47,179 bases of DNA from Nostoc indistinguendum CM1-VF10 (lineage in GTDB: Bacteria; Cyanobacteriota; Cyanobacteriia; Cyanobacteriales; Nostocaceae): contig JAHHHS010000057.1 of NCBI GenBank assembly GCA_019359215.1, positions 1 through 47,179 of the forward strand. The letters run 5' to 3'. Both the position numbers and the translations under genes were made by a program. Below are positions 41,371 through 47,179 of this stretch, piece after piece. How positions within the stretch are numbered: the first letter of the stretch is position 1; every line of letters starts with the position of its first letter. The notes beneath the pieces were generated by a model that saw nothing but the letters and a program-made list of their open reading frames with translations, did no database searches and had not been told where the DNA came from.

Positions 41371-42035
41371 ATGACTAACAACCCCGGTGGATTTTCAGTT
41401 GGTGGTTCAGTTGGCGGCAACGTCAACAACGTTCAAGGTGACGGCAACCGCGCAGTGCAAGGAGATAATAATCAGGCTGTCCTTGGTGATGGTAATCAAG
41501 TAACTCAACAAAATCAAGTGGGTGCAGATACCGGAGAATCGCTCACTAAAGAGGATGTTGTCAAGTTACTGGCACAATTAGAAACTTTAATTCAAGGCGC
41601 AGAACTCCCAGCCGACACTAAAGAAGAAGTAATTGAAGACTTGAGTGCAGCTAAGAAAGCAACGGATAAAGAAGAACCAAATAAGCAACGAGCATTAGAG
41701 CGTTTGGGAACTGTGGCAGAAACACTTGAAAAAACAAGTAAGGGCGTGGAAGCTGGTCAGAAAATCTGGACAACAGCCAAGCCGATTATTGTGAAAGTTG
41801 CAACTTGGTTAGGAGCGGCGGCTGGTTCTTACTTGTTGGGATTGTAGAACTGAATTATGAGTCAGCCACCTGATAACTTAGAACCACAACAGCCTGATGT
41901 AAATTCAACACAGCAGGCTGATAGTTATACATCTCAAAATTTAGTGCAGGAGAATCAAAACCGAGTAGTTCAGGGTAATGATAACCGGGTTGTGCAAGGT
42001 GATAATAACACAGTAATCCAAGGTAATAACAATAC
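41365..42035 (+). repeat. Duplicated cassette, copy 2
   Basis: This is the second copy of the segment at 38568-39240. It covers the whole 158-codon gene and the first ~60 codons of the TPR gene. Similarity falls off after the V-[VI]-Q-G-x-N-N repeats. Confidence 0.85.
41371..41847 (+). CDS. Stand-alone GDNN-repeat/helical connector protein
   Basis: The 158 residues are nearly identical to residues 599-756 of the pentapeptide/membrane protein. The N-terminal 50 are Gly/Asn-rich with 8-residue units V-Q-G-D-G-N-R-A, V-Q-G-D-N-N-Q-A and V-L-G-D-G-N-Q-V. The rest is helical (L-T-K-E-D-V-V-K-L-L-A-Q-L-E-T-L-I-Q-G-A), ending with a hydrophobic V-A-T-W-L-G-A-A-A-G-S-Y-L-L-G-L. It lies 9 bp before the TPR gene. 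Because the following protein carries the same repeat at its N-terminus, the two probably meet through it (inference). I know no named family for the domain. Confidence 0.78.
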   Translation: MTNNPGGFSVGGSVGGNVNNVQGDGNRAVQGDNNQAVLGDGNQVTQQNQVGADTGESLTKEDVVKLLAQLETLIQGAELPADTKEEVIEDLSAAKKATDKEEPNKQRALERLGTVAETLEKTSKGVEAGQKIWTTAKPIIVKVATWLGAAAGSYLLGL

Positions 42036-45000
42036 ACAAAATATCAGTTCTATAACCAATAATTATTATTCTGAAACAGCATTATCTGAAGAAAGGTTAT
42101 TGTCTGCAATTTCTCGTATCTCAGTTGATAATTCTGCTGTTTTAGTGACCGAGCATCAAGCAGAGCTTGACTATGCGAAAGATTTAATTAATGGCTATAA
42201 CTACAAACAAGCTTTGGAATATTTGGAAAAACTGAAGCTACGGATATGGGATAACGCGCAACCTATTGTTAGATACAGACTTTTGGCTAATATTGGTATA
42301 GCCAAGCTCAATCTAAATCAGTATATAGAAGCTGGCAAATATTTTATTCAAGCATTATATTATAACTCAAAAGATGAAAATGCTCTTTACTTTGCTGCTG
42401 TCGGTAATTTGTTAATAGGGCAACATAAGGAATCTGAACAATTAATAAATGAAGTTTTAAAAATAAATCCTACAAATGAAAGTGCTTATGCGTTATTAAT
42501 TCAACTTTTTCCAGATGAGGACATAGAAGTTATAATCAATAAAGTTCCAGAAGCTTATAGAAAATCAGCCAGAGTAGCTGGCGCTTTAGGGAATCTAACA
42601 AGACGAAAATTAGATTTGGTTCAGGCAGAAAAGTGGTTACAAATTGCAATTGATAATGATACAGAAAATTTAATTGAAATTAAAGCTGATTTAGGAACAC
42701 TCTTACTAGAGTCATTTAGTAGAGATTCTCTATTAATTTATACTCAACAGCTTGATGATTCAGACAAAAGCAAGATACAGAAAGCTATTCGCCTTTTTAC
42801 AGAAGCCTGGAATCAGGTAGCGAATACCGACTTTGGTAAACTGTGTTCTGGATGGGTTTTTAATCGCGGTATAGCTAAAAGAATACTTGGACTTTGGGAA
42901 GAAGCTATTAGTGATGTTGATATCGCATTACAAATTGAGCCACTAAATCCAGTTTTTATCAGAGAAAAATCGCTAATACTTCATTCTTACAAAGGTGACA
43001 ATAGCAAAGCTATTAATTTACTTAAAGGAATTCAAGAAGCTAAGGAAGTACCCGAAGCACCTCTGTTACTTGCCAATATTTTAGCGTTAACAAAAAGCTA
43101 TAATCAAGCGAAAGAGGTTATTACAAATTTTATTCATCAAAATTCCGAACAACCATTACTAGAATGGGCATATAAAATTTTAGTCCAAATATATATAGAT
43201 ACTAAAGATATACCTAATGCAGTTCAAGTATATAATTTAATTCAAGATAAAAAAATAAAGACAGTTAATGATTTAATAAAATTGGCGTTATTAGCAAAAC
43301 TTATTGATAATAAAAATGATACTTTAAAGTTTTTACAAGAAGCTAGAGACAAGACTGATGTTTCAACTCCAGCACAATGGGTTTTAGAATTAGCAAATGC
43401 TTTTTCATCCATAAGTGAATATACAGAAGCCGCAAAACTTTATGAAAAAATAGTCAATACCTGTCTGAATACTTCTTTAAATCATACTTTAATTGAACTC
43501 TACTACAATTCTGGTCAGTTTGGCAAAGCTCTTAATATTTGTCAGCTACTTTATAAAAAGTATGGTACTTCACAATTTGTTTGCCATATGCAATCACTTA
43601 TTCTAGAAGAGATTGGAAACTTACCAGAAGCAAAAATAATCTGTAATGAATATTTAAAATTTTCACCTGATGACTTACAGATGAAAATTCGTCTAGCTTT
43701 AATTAACTGCCGCCTTAACGCACTAGATGAACTAGATAATTTTTTGAATTTACCTATTAATATAAATGAACTATCATTTGAATTGGGTTTAAAAATTGTA
43801 CATTTATATGGTTTGAGAGGATTTAAAGAAAAATATTTTGAAACCCTGTATCAAATAAGAAAAAAATTTTTTAATCAGGGTAAAGCCCATTTTAATTATT
43901 TTGTTGCATTTCTCGAACGCGAAACCAATAGCAACAGTTTATTAAAACACACTGAAGTTCGTGCCAATTCAGCAGTTTGCTTACAAGACCAATATGGAAC
44001 ATCTTCTTGGTTTATCTTAGTAGATGAGGATAATGCAGAAGTTAAGCAGGATGAAGTTAATTTAAAAGATTTTTTAGCGCAAAAGCTACTTGGTAAAGTT
44101 ATAGGGGATGAAGTCACATTAAAAGATGATTACATTACTAAAGATACTAGAAAAATAATTGATATCAAAAGTAAATATGTTTACGCTTTTCAAAAAAGTT
44201 TAGAATTACTTGAAAGTAGATTTCCAGATACTCCTGGTTTCTGGATGGTACAAATAGATATTAACGAATCTAAAGATCAACTGCCTAAGAGTATTCAAAA
44301 CGTACTTGATAAGAGTAGCGATGATTTTCTAGAAGTTGAAAAATTATACAAGCAACACGGGCTTCCTCTAGGTGTATTTGCCAAACTTGTCAACCGGGAT
44401 GTATTGTCAGTTTGGGGTGGGTTAATAAGCAAAGAAGATTTAGGTATACGCTGTTGTATTGGAACTGCTGAAGAGAGGAATCACGCTAACTCGTTACTCG
44501 TAACTAAGCCTATTAAATTAGTAATTGACATCGTTTCAATCCTAACTTTACATGGCTTAAATGCTGCTGATGTAGTAGTTAACGCATTTGGAAAGTTGGG
44601 AATAGCACAATCAACTATAGATATTTTACAAAAAGCTCTTAAAAATTACAGAGTAAATGAATTAAAAGAGTCTGCTTTTTTCATAAAAGAAGGCAACAAA
44701 TATTTCATTCACGAAACTCCTCCCGAATCAGTAAAAAGTTTTGCTGACTATTTAGAAAAAATTATTTATTGGATTAATACTAATTGTGAAATCTTACCTT
44801 GTAACGCAGCTTTAGATATAAAAAGAGACGAAAGGATGGAATTAGAAGAATTAATTGGTACTTCTTTCTCTGACACAATACTAATCGCAAGCGAAGCAGG
44901 AAACTTACTCTACTCAGATGACTTGACATTACGACAATTTGCAAAAGCCAAGTTTGATATTGATGGTGTTTGGACACAGTTGGTTTTAATGCACTGTCAA

Positions 45001-45477
45001 AATATGAATGTTTTTGAAAAAGATGATTATAACGAAGCGGTAATTAAGCTGGTTCTCTCTAATTACCATTATACAAGCATAAATGCACAGATTTTAATTG
45101 AAGCCGCTAAAAAATCTGACTGGTTGGTAAGAAGACCATTTACAAACTTACTCAGCCTTATTAGCAAGAATGGAAGCAGTAGCTTACTAATACTAAATGA
45201 ACAAATTGACAGGATGTCACTAAATTCTATTATTACTGTAACTGTTGAATTTATATATGAATTATGGCGACAACATAAAATGCAGCAGATATCTGATGAA
45301 AGAAGAGATAGTTTAGTGATGGAAATGTTAAGTTCAATGGTTCATGGTAGACAAAATCGTAGCGCTATTATAAAACAATTGATTACTGAAGTTAAACGAA
45401 AATTTTATTTCCTACCACTGGATGAAATACAAATTATTCAATTGATATATGCATGGAAAGCTGTAAACATTATTTGA
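41857..45477 (+). CDS. GDNN-tagged TPR protein with GreAB-C-like and PIN-like domains
   Basis: The 1206 residues begin with the tag (V-V-Q-G-N-D-N-R, V-V-Q-G-D-N-N-T, V-I-Q-G-N-N-N-T). Residues about 85-660 are degenerate TPR/SEL-type helical pairs. Around 690-790 there is a short beta module with L-L-G-K-V-I-G-D-E-V, like the GreA/GreB C-terminal domain. The C-terminal third has a PIN-like pattern: C-N-A-A-L-D-I, M-E-L-E-E-L-I-G and L-L-Y-S-D-D-L-T-L-R-Q-F-A-K, the last resembling S-D-D-x-x-L-R-x-x-A of PIN nucleases. TPR-GreAB-C-PIN proteins have been described as putative RNA-cutting effectors in conflict systems of multicellular bacteria; I recall this from comparative-genomic work. Membrane segments are absent. 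Confidence 0.78.
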   Translation: MSQPPDNLEPQQPDVNSTQQADSYTSQNLVQENQNRVVQGNDNRVVQGDNNTVIQGNNNTQNISSITNNYYSETALSEERLLSAISRISVDNSAVLVTEHQAELDYAKDLINGYNYKQALEYLEKLKLRIWDNAQPIVRYRLLANIGIAKLNLNQYIEAGKYFIQALYYNSKDENALYFAAVGNLLIGQHKESEQLINEVLKINPTNESAYALLIQLFPDEDIEVIINKVPEAYRKSARVAGALGNLTRRKLDLVQAEKWLQIAIDNDTENLIEIKADLGTLLLESFSRDSLLIYTQQLDDSDKSKIQKAIRLFTEAWNQVANTDFGKLCSGWVFNRGIAKRILGLWEEAISDVDIALQIEPLNPVFIREKSLILHSYKGDNSKAINLLKGIQEAKEVPEAPLLLANILALTKSYNQAKEVITNFIHQNSEQPLLEWAYKILVQIYIDTKDIPNAVQVYNLIQDKKIKTVNDLIKLALLAKLIDNKNDTLKFLQEARDKTDVSTPAQWVLELANAFSSISEYTEAAKLYEKIVNTCLNTSLNHTLIELYYNSGQFGKALNICQLLYKKYGTSQFVCHMQSLILEEIGNLPEAKIICNEYLKFSPDDLQMKIRLALINCRLNALDELDNFLNLPININELSFELGLKIVHLYGLRGFKEKYFETLYQIRKKFFNQGKAHFNYFVAFLERETNSNSLLKHTEVRANSAVCLQDQYGTSSWFILVDEDNAEVKQDEVNLKDFLAQKLLGKVIGDEVTLKDDYITKDTRKIIDIKSKYVYAFQKSLELLESRFPDTPGFWMVQIDINESKDQLPKSIQNVLDKSSDDFLEVEKLYKQHGLPLGVFAKLVNRDVLSVWGGLISKEDLGIRCCIGTAEERNHANSLLVTKPIKLVIDIVSILTLHGLNAADVVVNAFGKLGIAQSTIDILQKALKNYRVNELKESAFFIKEGNKYFIHETPPESVKSFADYLEKIIYWINTNCEILPCNAALDIKRDERMELEELIGTSFSDTILIASEAGNLLYSDDLTLRQFAKAKFDIDGVWTQLVLMHCQNMNVFEKDDYNEAVIKLVLSNYHYTSINAQILIEAAKKSDWLVRRPFTNLLSLISKNGSSSLLILNEQIDRMSLNSIITVTVEFIYELWRQHKMQQISDERRDSLVMEMLSSMVHGRQNRSAIIKQLITEVKRKFYFLPLDEIQIIQLIYAWKAVNII

Positions 45478-45575
45478 TTTGTTTTTGAAGAATACCAAAA
45501 TAAATATACAACGAATTAATTAAGAATATTTAGGCAATATTAATCTACTATAATTAGTCAATTAATTAATTTTTC

Positions 45576-45735
45576 TCACTTGGAATCCTTCAACATACTC
45601 GTCAACAATTCCGACATCTCCCACAGGTCTTTATTTCGATTATCATCATAAATCATCAGCGTTCGCGGGTCAGCATGACGGCTCAATTTCTGCACCTGAT
45701 ATTCCCATCAGTGGCATCGAGCGCCGCCGTAATTG
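45576..45735 (-). pseudogene. Tyrosine recombinase C-terminal remnant
   Basis: The minus strand carries I-T-A-A-L-D-A-T-D-G-N-I-R, then one base out of phase Q-K-L-S-R-H-A-D-P-R-T-L-M-I-Y-D-D-N-R and a helical end E-L-L-T-S-M-L-K-D-S-K before the TGA at 45576-45578. The S-R-H-A His and I-Y-D-D-N-R Tyr are the last two catalytic residues of an integrase. Everything upstream is gone. It resembles, but is not a copy of, the recombinase at 3224-4216. Confidence 0.78.
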
Positions 45736-45758
45736 CCTACAGTTTCTTTATATTTACT

Positions 45759-46364
45759 CTAATGGTATTTATCTTCTTCCTTCCCCAGAATTTCCCATAG
45801 TTCGAGTAGATTCAATACGCTTGAAAGATTTATGGGATCTTGGATAATTCCGATGAGTGGATTAATAACATCTATCATATTTAACGCAATCTTATTCATA
45901 ACCTTAGAGGAACTAAGCCCACCTCCTATTTTTTCGTAATCTGTCATCATACACTTTTTGATATTTGTCTTTTGCTGTTCAGTAAGAGCGTCTGCTGCCA
46001 ATTTGATAGCTTGAATTAATGATGGGATACCCCACACTACGAACTCTAGTGTTTGCGTTTGTGTAGCTACTTCAATTTTCTTTACTAGTAATTGTGATGT
46101 GTCACGCACACTTTGTACTGTGGGAAGAAAAATACTGAACTTGCCTGTAACACGATTAAGCGTGTGAGATTTGAATAACAAGCGGTAGTTTGTCAAATAT
46201 AACATCCCACCAATTGCTTCTTTGTTTTTGAAATCAGCAAGCGACATCAATTGATCATATGGAAGACGCTTCAATTCATGAGTATTGATTTTAATTACGG
46301 CATTAGCAGCTTTGCTGAGAAGTAGTGTTTCATCATTGAGAAGATCCTGGTGGTCGATATTCAT
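45759..46364 (-). CDS. GRAM/PH-like domain protein
   Basis: The 201 residues include a GRAM-like core: G-G-M-L-Y-L-T-N-Y-R-L-L-F-K-S-H (residues about 53-68), then G-K-F-S-I-F-L-P-T-V-Q-S-V and an E-F-V-V-W-G strand. Helices follow, including a hydrophobic K-I-A-L-N-M-I-D-V-I-N-P-L-I-G-I-I-Q. GRAM domains are PH-like folds that bind lipid or protein. It has no membrane segment clear enough to call. It is transcribed convergently with the TPR gene and lies beside an integrase remnant, suggesting an imported gene. Confidence 0.7.
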   Translation of the reverse strand: MNIDHQDLLNDETLLLSKAANAVIKINTHELKRLPYDQLMSLADFKNKEAIGGMLYLTNYRLLFKSHTLNRVTGKFSIFLPTVQSVRDTSQLLVKKIEVATQTQTLEFVVWGIPSLIQAIKLAADALTEQQKTNIKKCMMTDYEKIGGGLSSSKVMNKIALNMIDVINPLIGIIQDPINLSSVLNLLELWEILGKEEDKYH

Positions 46365-46556
46365 GTTCTGCTAATTGTAGAGAAATACTTTGTTAAGTTG
46401 ATTAAAAATATTAACTAACAGTTCATCTCTTGCTTGTTGCACAAGGAGAGATTGCTTATCACTAATCAAAAACTCCAGAATCGTACAAGCATAAGCCTAA
46501 AAGGTTAAGTAAATAAATATTCTGGTAACAATATCTTTCCCCTATTGCTGCTTGAA

Positions 46557-46670
46557 CTAACTGAGGTATGCTTTCAAGGTTCTTTGAGCAGAAACCAACT
46601 CAATCACCTTCAGTTGCACTCGTTCCTGCCCTGTGTAGGTTAAGCAGGTGCGTCGGAAGCTATAGCTAAT
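46557..46670 (-). pseudogene. Possible C-terminal remnant of an unknown protein
   Basis: A minus-strand frame reads Y-S-F-R-R-T-C-L-T-Y-T-G-Q-E-R-V-Q-L-K-V-I-E-L-V-S-A-Q-R-T-L-K-A-Y-L-S to a TAG at 46557-46559. It looks protein-like but has no start and is cut by the hairpin at 46668. I do not recognise it. Confidence 0.35.
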
Positions 46671-46701
46671 AGTTGATATCAAGTTCGTGATATCAACTAT
46701 T
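46668..46701. repeat. 14-bp perfect hairpin AATAGTTGATATCA
   Basis: Arms 46668-46681 and 46688-46701 pair perfectly around a 6-base loop, followed by TTTCATTTC. It is terminator-like on the plus strand, though no plus-strand gene ends here. GATATCA also occurs twice at the very start of the window (about 27-47). Confidence 0.6.
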
Positions 46702-46939
46702 TTCATTTCTACCTCTTTTCAACACGCGCTCTTATACCCAAACCCCTATATACGGATGATGGTGTTCGTTACTGTCCACGCCCTATTCATATACCGTCAG
46801 ATCACGTACTTTATAGTCAACCCTTACACTTTCATCGCAGAAAATTTCTCCCTATCGCCCTCCTTGACTGTAAATCATCTGACAAATACTTTTCAAACCC
46901 CTCCCCCCACTGTGCTGGGAGATAGTGCGACAATGGCAC

Positions 46940-47055
46940 TTTTCACACCACTTAGAGTAATAAACACTAAGATAAGAGAGCAGGGGGAGCAGGGGGAGCA
47001 GGGGAGGCAGGGGGAGATGAATAAAGAAGCGATTAAAGACCATAAAGATTTAGAG
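46940..47055. repeat. Second copy of the permease-fragment / G-rich repeat / IVP-start junction
   Basis: The bases from TTTTCACACCACTTAGAGTA (46940) through the G-rich repeat (46980-47016) to the first 13 codons of the IVP gene match 2695-2822 in order, with a shorter middle. The left 28 bp (to AATAAACAC) are identical. Confidence 0.8.
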
Positions 47056-47073
47056 TATCGGCTCAATAAGTAG
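47017..47073 (+). pseudogene. Truncated four-helix bundle (IVP) gene start
   Basis: ATG at 47017 opens MNKEAIKDHKDLE, nearly the same as the IVP gene at 2783 (MNKDAIKDHKDLE). It then diverges to Y-R-L-N-K and a stop. Only the 5-prime end of the gene remains, joined to unrelated sequence. Confidence 0.8.
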
Positions 47074-47179
47074 GGGGAGCAGTTATTCTAGCTCCCAGGA
47101 CAAGCCCAAGGGAAGAAAAGAAGATTTTTCGAGAATAATAGTTCTCAAAGATGGAATATTTCTAAGCTGAGAAATGCGG

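Noticed and set aside
46687..47073. 128-codon plus-strand ORF at the window end
   Set aside because: It passes through spacer and the G-rich repeat and joins the truncated IVP start; not a real gene. The short IVP start at 47017 is the meaningful part.

Overview
The window looks like accessory DNA, most likely a plasmid, from a filamentous heterocystous-type (Nostoc/Anabaena-like) cyanobacterium. The reasons are scattered GCGATCGC (HIP1-like) octamers, G-rich short tandem repeats of the GGGGAGCAGGGGAG type, the pentapeptide/NACHT gene style, and a plasmid core: a MobV relaxase, a large primase-helicase, two ParA genes and a ParM-like actin with its small partner. No rRNA, tRNA, ribosomal-protein or CRISPR locus was seen. 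Every call comes from reading the sequence and recalling family motifs; no database search was run.

Layout. 0-5.6 kb is repeat-rich scrap: a four-repeat protein, a pRiA4b ORF-3-type remnant, a membrane-protein fragment, a four-helix-bundle (23S IVP-type) gene flanked by inverted G-rich repeats, an intact tyrosine recombinase, an HsdR C-terminal remnant and a GIY-YIG protein. 5.8-7.7 kb has a VapC-like toxin with antitoxin and a ParA plus small basic partner. 8.1-10.3 kb encodes a trypsin-like protease fused to an EndA-type nuclease. 10.8-15.4 kb is a partly decayed RiPP-like locus: a truncated V8-type protease, a 2OG-Fe(II) oxygenase, a double-NHLP precursor-like protein ending in K-V-P-[VI] repeats, a LanM remnant, a pseudogene and an MBL-fold hydrolase. 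A 232-bp MITE-like element follows.

15.8-22.8 kb is plasmid backbone: a truncated ParA, an HU-like gene, a 1.2-kb repeat-dense intergenic region (two 11-bp-phased arrays and three families of inverted repeats), a candidate oriT and the relaxase. At 23-25.6 kb an IS630-family element splits a pentapeptide-repeat gene. 25.9-35.7 kb holds the primase-helicase, a CopG-like regulator, and a parM-led operon of small plasmid proteins ending in a membrane-anchored FtsK/VirD4-like ATPase.

36-45.5 kb, after a NarL-type response regulator, looks like a conflict (defence) island. It has a pentapeptide/membrane-repeat protein, a NACHT NTPase with a glycine-leucine membrane tail, a small 158-residue protein and a TPR / GreAB-C-like / PIN-like protein. 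All four carry an 8-residue repeat of the form V[VI]QG[DN]NN. The segment encoding the 158-residue domain and the start of the next gene is duplicated (38.57-39.2 and 41.37-42.0 kb) with 486-bp start-to-start spacing in both copies, as if tagged effectors are swapped behind a shared connector. The last 1.7 kb has a recombinase remnant, a GRAM-like protein and a truncated second copy of the G-rich-repeat/IVP junction seen near 2.7 kb.
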